Shown here: in pieces, positions 17,436 to 26,993 of the stretch
How positions within the stretch are numbered: the first letter of the stretch is position 1
Layout of the letters: each line of letters opens with the position of its first letter
Assembly (NCBI RefSeq): GCF_028309625.1
Contig: NZ_JAQMHR010000008.1
Span: forward strand, 83,679 to 147,678
Reading direction: 5' to 3'
DNA: 64,000 nucleotides
Origin: Trichococcus sp. K1Tr
GTDB taxonomy: Bacteria > Bacillota > Bacilli > Lactobacillales > Aerococcaceae
The notes under the pieces: generated by a model
What the model saw: the letters and a program-made list of their open reading frames with translations, nothing else
Databases searched by the model: none
What the model was told of the DNA's origin: nothing
Program-made: the position numbers and the translations under genes

Positions 17436-17668
17436 TAATTAATTTATGGAGGCGCTTTCTGAAAATCTTGACGGCAAAACGAAAACAGCAAGCGCCAATC
17501 TCCGATTTGGTGCCGGAAATTGGGGGCTTGCTGGTCTGGAGAAAATAGCTTTAGAAAAGACAGTCGCTCTTGGCGTTTTCCATCACATCATAAATCACCA
17601 AATTATACGTATGCTGAAGGTCTAAAAAATCGCCTCATAGAAGCTAAGAACCCATAAAAAGCTTTAAA

Positions 17669-19573
17669 CTAAAAGTTATTTCCAGTAAAGAAACCCCACT
17701 CGGGATGTTGAAGACTGCCAACTAAAACATTTCTGTCTAAGAAAACATTCATTTTCTCACAACTGGTTTCTGATACCAATGAACACGCGTGGCATGCTGC
17801 TACATTTAGCGAATTCCTACCTTGCCCTTCACTATCAATGCAAATCGGATCAAAACTGCACCATTTAGCTTTTTCAATTGCATTCTCAACTATTGAAAAG
17901 AAATTACTAGGAATCCCTTGTTTTACTAATCCCCCCAAAGTTCCTTCTGAATCGCTACTTGAAGTATAAATTAATACCCCATACATTTCTTCACCATAAT
18001 TATCTGAGAAATATAATCTCTCCCGGAGAGAAGATGATGAATAGCCACTCGTTAGTGTTAATTCTTTAATCAATAAATGAGACAATGTGTGCAATAAATA
18101 AAATTTTGGATTAATCGAAGATAATTCATCGCTAAAGGTCACATTCTCATCTTTCCTTATTATCTTCTCTATCATCGATGTATGTTGGTTTTTCTCAAAC
18201 CAAGAATCAATTTTCTCTTTTGATAATTCAAAGAAAATACCTTCCCCTTTAGATTTGACAGCAACAAAAGTATCATCTTTACGCTTCAGTGACACCACAT
18301 GTTCTTCTTTCTCGTCCGCTTCTCCCGCAAGTATCTTCTCTGTATCCGATGTTAAGATTCTAGAATAACCTGTCAAAGCACTGATTACCTCCAGCGAATG
18401 AACTAATGTCACTGTAGTAAATAGTTCTGAAATATCTGTTTTAGGAAACATTGTATGATCATGGATAGAAATTTTAAAATCAATATGGGAATCCTCATTG
18501 AAGCTTTCTTCACCACTTAATACTGCATATTCAGAACGTCGATAGTCCATTACTGTTTCAGGAACAGCATCATCACCTTCTAGATATAAGCCTAATTTCT
18601 TTCCAATTATCTCTCTGATTGTATTTTCATCTGTTTCCATATCCTCAACTATGTCAAGAATATAATTCCCTATTCGTCTGTCTTCTTCGTAGAATTCAAC
18701 TTCTTTTCCTTTATCTGCTTTTGTCATTCGTTCAATTAATGGTTGATATACACTGTGTGACATTATTTTCTCTAAAAAAGCATTCTCGTTAAACGGAATA
18801 TTTACGGAACTCATAATTTTTGGAAAATAAAAATTACTTGCATTTCTTAATAGGACTTCAGGATTTTCAGAACATGCTTTGTTACCTGAAGTCTGTTTCC
18901 ATAAAAAGTCACCATTACAATGAACATTTATCTTTTCAAAGCGCGATTCCATTTTATTTTTGTCGAATATACCTGCAAGAGAATTGCTGGCTCCACACTG
19001 CACACATTTCACTATTAATTCAGAAATAGAAGCTGATTGAGATTGACTAATCAATTTTAAATCATGATTCGAAAACTGTTCTTTAGTTAGGTTCGTCTTT
19101 TGATGTGCCCATTCACTCCAAGGAAAATCTTGCACATGTCCATGCGAACAAGCACAAATGATTCTGACAGGAACCAGTTCTACATGATTATTCCCCTTAT
19201 TTGAGAAAGTAAATGGAGCCTTATCGAATTCCGTCATCAAATAACTTTTATTGGTTGCTTCAATTCCTTTTTTCCATTGATTAATTGTCTTTAAACTTCT
19301 ATCTACTGGAGAAAAATACCACCGAGGAAATCTTTTCCCAAAAATATCAGATATCTCCCCTAATGGCGGCTCAACAAAACCTGTCGCTTTCAAAACGCTT
19401 TCGAGCCTTATATCATGTAACTTGATCAGCTTTTCCGTTTCCCAATACTCTGAATCAGCTACCATAATGGATTGATTATTAATATCGATTAATGCTCCTA
19501 TCCCAAACGGTGTGAGTAATTGTGATTTTCTAACATTGAATTCAGGATTTATGTTTTGTTTGTTATACACCAT
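17669..19573 (-). CDS. drmB: DISARM anti-phage protein DrmB (DUF1998 domain)
   Basis: DISARM core protein of 634 aa. The DrmB N-terminus RKSQLLTPFGIGALIDI is clear. Cysteine pairs near residues 140 and 190 and in the C-terminal DUF1998 domain (GVLIYTSSSDSEGTLGGL, then CHACS) suggest zinc binding. DrmB partners the helicase DrmA; the DrmAB complex binds and unwinds DNA to block phage. It starts 10 bases after the drmA stop with AAGGAG upstream. No drmC follows: downstream there is only about 230 bases of unrecognised sequence. Base composition is visibly richer in AT than the flanking sugar loci. Confidence 0.93.
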   Translation of the reverse strand: MVYNKQNINPEFNVRKSQLLTPFGIGALIDINNQSIMVADSEYWETEKLIKLHDIRLESVLKATGFVEPPLGEISDIFGKRFPRWYFSPVDRSLKTINQWKKGIEATNKSYLMTEFDKAPFTFSNKGNNHVELVPVRIICACSHGHVQDFPWSEWAHQKTNLTKEQFSNHDLKLISQSQSASISELIVKCVQCGASNSLAGIFDKNKMESRFEKINVHCNGDFLWKQTSGNKACSENPEVLLRNASNFYFPKIMSSVNIPFNENAFLEKIMSHSVYQPLIERMTKADKGKEVEFYEEDRRIGNYILDIVEDMETDENTIREIIGKKLGLYLEGDDAVPETVMDYRRSEYAVLSGEESFNEDSHIDFKISIHDHTMFPKTDISELFTTVTLVHSLEVISALTGYSRILTSDTEKILAGEADEKEEHVVSLKRKDDTFVAVKSKGEGIFFELSKEKIDSWFEKNQHTSMIEKIIRKDENVTFSDELSSINPKFYLLHTLSHLLIKELTLTSGYSSSSLRERLYFSDNYGEEMYGVLIYTSSSDSEGTLGGLVKQGIPSNFFSIVENAIEKAKWCSFDPICIDSEGQGRNSLNVAACHACSLVSETSCEKMNVFLDRNVLVGSLQHPEWGFFTGNNF

Positions 19574-19583
19574 TTTATTCTCC

Positions 19584-22500
19584 TTAGTCTATTATTCGTA
19601 GAAATGCATTTTCTTCAACATTCCTCATAGCACCCATAACTCTAGTAGCTTCACCATGCATACTCTTATCGTCATAGGATCGCAATAATATAGAGTTTTG
19701 AATTTCTGAAGATTTAGTAGGCCCTACATAATACATCAAGTCTTTTTCATCGATGCTTTTTTCTGATAATGCTATCCAGTTACGGACAAATGTATCAATC
19801 AACTTTTCAGCATCAGATAAATATAAATTACTTTTTTCATCTGCTTTAGCTATACGTTTCTTTAAAAACTGCACTGCTTCAAGTAATTTCTGTTGATGAT
19901 TCAATACATTTCCTGCAGACTCATTACTCATCAATTCGACTGAAGAATTTCTTACCATAGTTACAAGTGCCGCTGCCACCGCTTTTTCTAATGATGGTAC
20001 TGAGAATGGCGTCACACTACTCGGCTCCACATATCTATATAGGCTTTGATGATAAGATTGAAAAGTCTCATAATGCGATCTATCTCTACTTCTTGAAGAA
20101 TTGTAAAGGGTGCAAACTAACCCTAAACTCCTACGACCAACTCGACTAGTAGCTTGAATATATTCTGACGTGAGTTTAGGCTGTCCTACGACAAACATAG
20201 AGTTTAAACGGCCTATATCTACACCAACTGACAGCATATTCGTTGCAATGACAGAATCAAGTACGCCTTTATTACCTAACGGAATCTCTAATTGACTAAT
20301 GATATCAGGAATTTCTGTACCGGATACTCTACTTGTCAATTCTACATTCGTATTATCATAAATTGCTCTTTTATTTGTATTATTTCGAGCATTTAATTGC
20401 GATAGAAAATCTTTTACGTCGTCTTTTATTAAAGTCGACGCCTTTCCAAGTTCACGAATACTATTAAAATAGCCAGCTACAGTCCAAAATAATTCCTTTT
20501 CTTCGTTAGTGAAATTTAAATCGTTGACACTTTGGAGTAGTGCCCCAGCCAGCCTTACCTCAGCAGTAATTTGAGTTTTACCAGTTGCCATTATCCCCAA
20601 ATATTTCCTGCCTTTTTTTAGATAATTTTCCTTAACAAAAAAATTATCTTCTGCATCAAGACCGTTAGGAGGGAATTGCGTAACCGTTCTATCGAAGATA
20701 TTCAAAACCTGTTCTTCTGCATTTCTTATGGTTGCAGTGGAAGCAATATATTTAGGTGGCCTCGCATTCTCGCCTAAAACATAATCAAATCCTGCTTCAT
20801 AGAGCCCCACTATACTCCCAAGTGGACCTGAAATTAAATGCAACTCATCCTGAATGATTAACTCTGGCCGTCTAAACTTATTAGGATTATCGGATCCGAA
20901 TAGTTTTTCAGTCCCTTCCTTAAGTGGTACTTGTGCAAACTTATCAACCGTCCCAAACAATAGAGTTGGGCGGTGATAATAAATTGCCTCATCGACAACG
21001 TGAATTGGAAGTTTTTCAAATGCACAATCTTTGTTCACACATTTTATATTATGGTAATCATTTCTTGTGGATGCTTTTTGATACCCCCACCTACGACTGA
21101 ATTTAACGTTTTCATTTTTAGGGATAATACTGTGCTCCTCATTACACCAAGGACATTTTAATAATTGGAAGGAATTATATTTTTTAGCATCATTTAATGT
21201 CCTGCTATTCGTCATCTTATCAATACTTTCATTAGCGTCTTTATAATTATTTGGAGTGGAAGCTCCTCCTACCCACAACCCAACTGAGATCTCCTTTTCA
21301 CCAAACATCCCATTGTGCAGCCTTATATACTCACACGCACAAATCAATGCCGCTGCTCGTTCAAATTGCTGGGCAGTCAACAAACGGAGTGTGTATCTCA
21401 TAATTACACTTACTCCATCATAATTATCATATTCTAGTCTTCTGTAAAAAATAACTGCTGCAATGGCAAAAAGATATGCTTCGGTTTTCCCACCCCCAGT
21501 CGGAACCCAAATTAAATCAAGTATTTCTCTCTCCGAACTTTTTTCGTTCAAAATTGACTCCAGTGAATTCAATACAAATGCTAATTGGAAGGGCCTCCAA
21601 GTAAAGTTTGCTTCAGAATAATCTTTAGTTCTATATGCAGCTTCCTTATCACTAGATTTCCCCATACGTTGCAGTAGCATCGCTTCATTTGCATTTTGAA
21701 ACGCGATCCAAGCGTTCGAATCACATCTCAGGAAATCTATTGTTTTCCTCATACGTTGGCTACATTCTTTACATTTATTCACATTCTCAGAAGCAATTTC
21801 CAAGTAAACGGAGTCTAATAATATTAGTTTCTTCTCTATTTTCAAAATCCAATCATCATATGCCTTAACAAAAGAATCCAACATTTTCAATTGTTCTTCT
21901 TTAGAATCCACAAGGTACGATTCAGGCTTAAGGACCTTAGCATTTAGATTGTCAACATTAAAACTCATCGGCGAAATTTCATGACTAGGCATATATGTCG
22001 TCTCAATTTGTCTAGGCATGATCTCATCCTCTATAATTTTCCAATTAACGGAAGTCCCATGTCCAACTGCATATGTTTTTTTATTTCTATACAGCAATAA
22101 ATTAAGCCTATCATCGTAACTTAATTTATTCATATCAGGTAACTTTATAACTTCAAATGGAACAAATTCAAAGCTCTCATCTGGCTTTATTATCGTTATT
22201 TTAGATTGAAAAATCTCATGGCTAGATAAATTTTTCAGGACCAGTGTAAGGGATTCAATTTCTTTTCCGCCAGATATTTCAAGTTTCTTAATAATTGAAA
22301 TAATCTCTACTTCTGTCTGGTCGCTAACTTTTATCCTTTCTGAATTATATTTTTTATCTAACGGGATCAAAAGTTCTTTTATAAAAGGATTCCGCTTATA
22401 GTTTTTATGCTTGTTACCATTTATATTAGAAAGTTTTTGCAAACAGAAATATAGTAAGCTTTGTTCTTTTCTAGATAGTGTCGACAAGACCTCATTGATG

Positions 22501-22991
22501 GCATATACGCTTTCTCCATTGTCTGCTTTTAATTTTATTCCTATATTTTCATAATCTAACAATACCGCTGCTTCTAGTTTTTCATTATTATTAATGGCCC
22601 CAGAAACGACATCAAATTCTTCTTGGGTCATCTCGATTAATGGATTTTCTATTTCTTCATAAAAGGCAAATTCAACGCTAGTACTTACCTCTTGTTTTTC
22701 CCCTGTAAAATAAACAGTTAGTCCCATTGTTCTAGGTTTAAACTCATTATCTATAACTATTGTTTCCTCATCCACAACATCAACATCATTGTCACTGACA
22801 CTTATTTCTTCATGATTTTTTTCACCGTATGGGTATAAAATTCCAGTAACATACCTCTGCGATGGTGGCTCTGAAATAACTTCTCGGCTTGAGTCTCTCA
22901 CCATCTTTTCAGAGCCAGGCCCCATTAATAATTCACGTACAGAATTCATCATTTTTTCTCTGACTTCATATTGTTCTATTTCACTTAACAT
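19584..22991 (-). CDS. drmA: DISARM anti-phage helicase DrmA
   Basis: Superfamily 2 helicase-like ATPase of 1135 aa. Walker A is PTGGGKTEA (about 497-505), the DEAH-type box is QDELHL (about 714) and motif VI is QATSRVGRR (about 946). Cysteine pairs CKEC, CPWC and a CVNKDC segment suggest zinc binding. Together with DrmB it forms the DNA-translocating core of DISARM. Its ATG follows the drmE stop by one base with GAGGGGAG overlapping the drmE end, so drmE-drmA-drmB form one operon. The reading frame is intact. Confidence 0.94.
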   Translation of the reverse strand: MLSEIEQYEVREKMMNSVRELLMGPGSEKMVRDSSREVISEPPSQRYVTGILYPYGEKNHEEISVSDNDVDVVDEETIVIDNEFKPRTMGLTVYFTGEKQEVSTSVEFAFYEEIENPLIEMTQEEFDVVSGAINNNEKLEAAVLLDYENIGIKLKADNGESVYAINEVLSTLSRKEQSLLYFCLQKLSNINGNKHKNYKRNPFIKELLIPLDKKYNSERIKVSDQTEVEIISIIKKLEISGGKEIESLTLVLKNLSSHEIFQSKITIIKPDESFEFVPFEVIKLPDMNKLSYDDRLNLLLYRNKKTYAVGHGTSVNWKIIEDEIMPRQIETTYMPSHEISPMSFNVDNLNAKVLKPESYLVDSKEEQLKMLDSFVKAYDDWILKIEKKLILLDSVYLEIASENVNKCKECSQRMRKTIDFLRCDSNAWIAFQNANEAMLLQRMGKSSDKEAAYRTKDYSEANFTWRPFQLAFVLNSLESILNEKSSEREILDLIWVPTGGGKTEAYLFAIAAVIFYRRLEYDNYDGVSVIMRYTLRLLTAQQFERAAALICACEYIRLHNGMFGEKEISVGLWVGGASTPNNYKDANESIDKMTNSRTLNDAKKYNSFQLLKCPWCNEEHSIIPKNENVKFSRRWGYQKASTRNDYHNIKCVNKDCAFEKLPIHVVDEAIYYHRPTLLFGTVDKFAQVPLKEGTEKLFGSDNPNKFRRPELIIQDELHLISGPLGSIVGLYEAGFDYVLGENARPPKYIASTATIRNAEEQVLNIFDRTVTQFPPNGLDAEDNFFVKENYLKKGRKYLGIMATGKTQITAEVRLAGALLQSVNDLNFTNEEKELFWTVAGYFNSIRELGKASTLIKDDVKDFLSQLNARNNTNKRAIYDNTNVELTSRVSGTEIPDIISQLEIPLGNKGVLDSVIATNMLSVGVDIGRLNSMFVVGQPKLTSEYIQATSRVGRRSLGLVCTLYNSSRSRDRSHYETFQSYHQSLYRYVEPSSVTPFSVPSLEKAVAAALVTMVRNSSVELMSNESAGNVLNHQQKLLEAVQFLKKRIAKADEKSNLYLSDAEKLIDTFVRNWIALSEKSIDEKDLMYYVGPTKSSEIQNSILLRSYDDKSMHGEATRVMGAMRNVEENAFLRIID

Positions 22992-22992
22992 T

Positions 22993-25476
22993 CTATGACT
23001 CCCCTCTAATTATCCTATTAGTAAATTGTCTGGGCACATCGGGATAATTTATATCCAATAGTCCGATTACTCTACGTCTTTGGCTAAATTCAATTTCTGC
23101 ATTATTGAGAATTTGCTCTAGCGGCATTCCATCAAACCCCTCAATTGTTTGATCTCGAAGTTCTCGAAGATTATTCTTTACTTTTTCGCTTGCTCGATAG
23201 AAGCTCATATAATTCTCTTCTATATTTTTATCTCCTATCACTTTTCCTACAAATTTGATGAATTCTTTATCCCTAGGAAGTAAAGGGAATTTGCTTGAAT
23301 TAGTCCATTGATTTAAAAATGCCGCTTTACGTTCGCCATCACCAGCTCTATAAAATAGGTCAGCTAAGTCTTCACTACTTAACATGTTTTTTTTTCTATA
23401 GTGTTCAAGGCTAGTTTTCCAGTAGTAATCAAGAAATTCAGCTTTCTCCTTTTCATTGAAATCTGAATAGCTTTTAAAAAGATACCCATCATTTTGAAAT
23501 CTCTTAAGATATATCTCGTTGGAATACGGTACTACAAACTCAACAATTTCATCAAACACATTTATTGATGAAATGTCTTTTCGATAAGTTATTCCATCTA
23601 CTAAAACAAATGCCCGCCCAAAATCTGTTCCAAGGATGACATCTCCTGATTCCAAGAGAATTTTTTTATTTATTGTTACGAATGCATTCTTATCTGCATC
23701 TTTGTCTATAAGATATTCTGACTCATTACTATTTTTCTCGACAATCCTACTAATAACTTCCATTTCACTCTCAATTTCATCTTCCATTTCTTCTAACAGG
23801 TCTTCGGCGCCATCATCAAGTAGTTCATTCCCATTAATACCCTGAACTAATTCTTCGCTTTGGAGATACTTTTGAACGCATTGATAATAACTACCTTCAA
23901 TGCATCCACTCAATTCATTAATTTTATTGATTTGCTGGAGAATTCTTTCATCTCTTTTTAAAGATTTAGCAAGCCAGTTAGAGTGCATTTTAGGAAACAT
24001 GAAACAATAATCTTTTGCAACATTAGCAGATACCCACTTCCGTCTATCTGCCGGCTTTAAATTAACTAGAATGACATGATCATATTGATATATCATGTCC
24101 TCGGTTAATTTTGCATTACTTGGTAAAACCATAATGTTAATATTATTTGTTGTGTAATATTCAACAGTATCATTTAACAAATCTGGATACACGACTAATG
24201 CTATCTTATGTTTACTATGTGTTATTTGCTTTATTTTTTGAGATACATTAAATCCGAATCTATTAATACTTAAATCAGTCAACAGTTGCCTTAATCTTTT
24301 TGTCTCATGAAACCCAATTTTTTCTGAATATTCTGATATCACATTCATCTTTTCCGCAAATATTGATGATTCTCCTCCATGCGTTTGCCCTAAGACAGTC
24401 CTCGAGAATCCAATCAATAAGTTGTGCAAGTAACGTTTGCTACTATCATTACTCATTTCATCTAAGAACTCATGCAGCTTTTCAACATTAAGATGAAAAG
24501 CTGCATTATTTGAGACTGGAATAAAATTATAGGAAACCTTTAACGCATCTTCTCTATTAGCTGTCATATAAGAATCCGTCCAAATATATTTCTTTAAAAC
24601 TAAAGATAAATCTTCAATTAAATCTGACTCAAATAAAGTTGGTACTGTTCCGAATATTCCCAGCTGGATGTCATTTTCATTGTGTATATCTATAATTGAA
24701 TTAAAATCACTACGCTTAAATCCCTTCTCAAATTTATCTCCGAAAATATAGATATGGGAAGGTAACTTCTCATTCTCAATATATTCTAAGGCCTCAGATA
24801 TGTTGGAAAAAAAATATACAATGGGATCATTATTACTTAGGTCATGAGCAATTCTTTTTTTTTCGCCTTTATTTGGAAAGTACCACGCCGGGCAAAGTTC
24901 ACCAAAGAAAAGGGTTTCATTTTTAACCGTTAGCCGAACTTGCTCTATTTTTTTTAGGAGATTTAATTCAGCTATTATTATAATTTTTTGTGAGTTTGTT
25001 CTACTGAAATCCGATATTCCTAGATAATCAGCTAATTTTTTTCGTGTATCCTTAACCCGGCTACCTCGTTTTACTGTAGTTGCAATTGTCACACCATTAA
25101 CAATTGCCTCCTCATCCAATATTCGGCTAACTGGAGAATTTCTCCCTTTTTTTCTTGCCCCTACTCCTAGTAAAATATATTTCCCTTTAAAATCGGGAGC
25201 TTCCCCACCAAATGTAAAGTATTCCCCTCCATATATTAAGGAGTCACCTAAACTAATATCAGCCAACTTAATTTTGTTGGAGTGAACTAAATTTTCATAC
25301 ACAGCCTTTAAGCAGACATATAGCATTAGGGTTTGATAATAATCTTCTACTATGTAGTAATAAGCGAAAGATTTATCATTTTCTACAGACAAAATGTCTT
25401 TTACTATTTTTTTCACATTTCCAGAAACATATCCGAAGGGAGAATTCTGATAAATTAAAGTCTCAATTAAATCCAA
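22993..25476 (-). CDS. drmE: DISARM class 2 protein DrmE
   Basis: Large protein of about 827 aa with no obvious catalytic motif, in the position that drmE takes in class 2 DISARM loci. Visible features are a conserved-looking centre (GFSRTVLGQTHGGE), an alternating hydrophobic/charged segment HVILVNLKPADRRKW and an acidic stretch LLDDGAEDLLEEMEDEIES. The start is uncertain: AGGGG lies before two TTG codons (25479 and 25476), and a GTG at 25485 is in frame. The assignment rests on size and on the drmA-drmB-drmMII context, so it is inferred. Confidence 0.82.
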   Translation of the reverse strand: MDLIETLIYQNSPFGYVSGNVKKIVKDILSVENDKSFAYYYIVEDYYQTLMLYVCLKAVYENLVHSNKIKLADISLGDSLIYGGEYFTFGGEAPDFKGKYILLGVGARKKGRNSPVSRILDEEAIVNGVTIATTVKRGSRVKDTRKKLADYLGISDFSRTNSQKIIIIAELNLLKKIEQVRLTVKNETLFFGELCPAWYFPNKGEKKRIAHDLSNNDPIVYFFSNISEALEYIENEKLPSHIYIFGDKFEKGFKRSDFNSIIDIHNENDIQLGIFGTVPTLFESDLIEDLSLVLKKYIWTDSYMTANREDALKVSYNFIPVSNNAAFHLNVEKLHEFLDEMSNDSSKRYLHNLLIGFSRTVLGQTHGGESSIFAEKMNVISEYSEKIGFHETKRLRQLLTDLSINRFGFNVSQKIKQITHSKHKIALVVYPDLLNDTVEYYTTNNINIMVLPSNAKLTEDMIYQYDHVILVNLKPADRRKWVSANVAKDYCFMFPKMHSNWLAKSLKRDERILQQINKINELSGCIEGSYYQCVQKYLQSEELVQGINGNELLDDGAEDLLEEMEDEIESEMEVISRIVEKNSNESEYLIDKDADKNAFVTINKKILLESGDVILGTDFGRAFVLVDGITYRKDISSINVFDEIVEFVVPYSNEIYLKRFQNDGYLFKSYSDFNEKEKAEFLDYYWKTSLEHYRKKNMLSSEDLADLFYRAGDGERKAAFLNQWTNSSKFPLLPRDKEFIKFVGKVIGDKNIEENYMSFYRASEKVKNNLRELRDQTIEGFDGMPLEQILNNAEIEFSQRRRVIGLLDINYPDVPRQFTNRIIRGES

Positions 25477-25509
25477 CAAGATCACCCCTAAATATAGTTA
25501 TATAACTTA

Positions 25510-25515
25510 ATTATA
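25510..25515 (-). promoter_or_regulatory. Candidate -10 of the drmE-drmA-drmB operon
   Basis: TATAAT on the minus strand, about 30 bases upstream of the drmE start. The -35 is weak: GCAACA at 18-base spacing. Confidence 0.45.
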
Positions 25516-25539
25516 CATTAACGGAATTATTTATGTTGC

Positions 25540-25582
25540 ATAAACCATGAAATTTTTATACAATTAAAATTTCATGGTTTAT
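25540..25582. promoter_or_regulatory. Perfect 17-bp-arm inverted repeat in the DISARM divergent promoter
   Basis: ATAAACCATGAAATTTT (25540-25556) is repeated exactly in inverse orientation at 25566-25582, around a 9-base centre. The right arm runs into the -35 position of the drmMII promoter. A match this long is very unlikely by chance, and its position suggests a shared operator for drmMII and drmE. Confidence 0.8.
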
Positions 25583-25606
25583 CAACTATTAAAGAACTGA
25601 TATAAT
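25578..25606 (+). promoter_or_regulatory. Candidate drmMII promoter
   Basis: A consensus TATAAT at 25601-25606 lies 17 bases after a weak TTTATC at 25578. The -35 is covered by the inverted repeat, so binding there would occlude RNA polymerase. Confidence 0.5.
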
Positions 25607-25627
25607 ATCTATTAAGGAGGGGAAATC

Positions 25628-26881
25628 ATGATTAATATTGTTGATTTATTCTCCGGGGCAGGGGGATTGACGGAAGGCTTTAGAGGTAGTGAATTCAACA
25701 TTGTATCCCACGTTGAGATGGATAAGGCTGCTTGCCAGACTCTTCAAGTTCGTGAAATTTATTATCATTTAAAAAATAATAACAATTTGAATAATTATAA
25801 TGAATACCTTGCCGGGAACCTCTCATTCAGCCAATTAACATCATCTGTGCCCGAATCAATAACAAATAAAATTATCAACTTACCTATTTGCGAAGAACAC
25901 ATTCAGAGCATTTTTAATAGAATTGATGCAGAATTATCTGATAATTCTGTACACGGAATTATAGGAGGCCCTCCCTGCCAAGCATACTCTACTATAGGCA
26001 GAGCTCGAAATGAGTCAAAAAAGCACGAGGACCAAAGAATATATCTTTATAAATACTATATCGAATTTCTAAGGAAATATAGTCCTGATTTTTTTATTTT
26101 CGAAAACGTAAAAGGCCTCCTTTCGTACAAGGATGTTGACGGCAACTTGCTATTTCCTAAGATAGAAAAAGACTTTCAAAATGCATTAGGAGAGAATAGT
26201 TATGTGTTGCAACATCAAATAATTAACAGTGCTGACTTTGGAGTACCTCAGAAAAGAGAACGATTGATAATTTTCGGAAGGAAACCTAGCTTTAACGGTT
26301 TCAATTTTTTTGACGATTTAAGCCACTTTAAGACTAATCCACCAACACTTAATGAACTTTTTTATGATTTGCCAATAATGAAGAATGGCGAAACTAATAA
26401 TGATTACCGCCCAGTGGAACCTGTCGAATTCGTGAAGAAATTCATCAGAACCGAAGAATTCCCGTTAACACAAAATATATCTCGTAAAAATAATCTAAAC
26501 GATTTAGAAATATACAAAATCGTAGTTCAAGAGAAGTTAAATACGAATAATAATCTCAAATATTCCGATTTACCTCAAGAATTAATTAAACATAAAAAAT
26601 CAAATATATTCCTTGATAGATTCAAAGCCCTTCAAGGTGACTCGATTAGCCATACTGTAGTCGCCCATATTTCAAAAGATGGTCATTATTATATCCATCC
26701 TGATATAAATCAAAATCGTTCAATCTCTGTACGAGAAGCCGCACGGATTCAAACTTTTCCGGATGATTTTTATTTTGAAAACTCTAGAACAGCTGCCTTC
26801 AAACAAATTGGCAATGCGGTCCCACCACTTCTCTCAAAAGCCTTTGGCAAAGTAATTATGAATATTTTATCTGGCAGCTGA
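25628..26881 (+). CDS. drmMII: DISARM class 2 cytosine-5 DNA methyltransferase DrmMII
   Basis: DNA (cytosine-5) methyltransferase of 417 aa. Motif I is DLFSGAGGLTEGF (residues 6-18), the catalytic loop is GGPPCQAYS (about 113-121), followed by FENVKG, the QKRERLIIFG motif VIII region and the C-terminal motifs SVREAARIQTFPDDF and QIGNAVPP. In DISARM it marks host DNA as self. AAGGAGGGG precedes the ATG. It is divergent from drmE across a 142-base gap with a long inverted repeat. A bidirectional terminator separates it from malR. No N-terminal DNA-binding extension is present, so self-repression through such a domain is unlikely. Confidence 0.93.
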   Translation: MINIVDLFSGAGGLTEGFRGSEFNIVSHVEMDKAACQTLQVREIYYHLKNNNNLNNYNEYLAGNLSFSQLTSSVPESITNKIINLPICEEHIQSIFNRIDAELSDNSVHGIIGGPPCQAYSTIGRARNESKKHEDQRIYLYKYYIEFLRKYSPDFFIFENVKGLLSYKDVDGNLLFPKIEKDFQNALGENSYVLQHQIINSADFGVPQKRERLIIFGRKPSFNGFNFFDDLSHFKTNPPTLNELFYDLPIMKNGETNNDYRPVEPVEFVKKFIRTEEFPLTQNISRKNNLNDLEIYKIVVQEKLNTNNNLKYSDLPQELIKHKKSNIFLDRFKALQGDSISHTVVAHISKDGHYYIHPDINQNRSISVREAARIQTFPDDFYFENSRTAAFKQIGNAVPPLLSKAFGKVIMNILSGS

Positions 26882-26903
26882 TTATGTAATACCTTCCACT
26901 ATC

Positions 26904-26960
26904 AAAAAAAGAGCCGCTTTGTTATCCAATAAAACTGGATTACAAAGCGGCTCTTTTTTT
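26904..26960. terminator. Bidirectional terminator between drmMII and malR
   Basis: GAGCCGCTTTGT pairs with ACAAAGCGGCTC, with an ATCCA/TGGAT inner stem, flanked by an A-run and a T-run. It serves the two converging genes and marks the right edge of the AT-rich DISARM block. Confidence 0.88.
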
Positions 26961-26993
26961 CATGTCGGTTCTATCGATAAAATAGTGAGTGAA

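Noticed and set aside
17480..17660. Transposase remnant beside drmB (frame YAEGLKNRLIEAKNP)
   Set aside because: The phrase faintly recalls the end of ISL3-type transposases, but the match is short, no terminal repeats are seen, and it may be chance.
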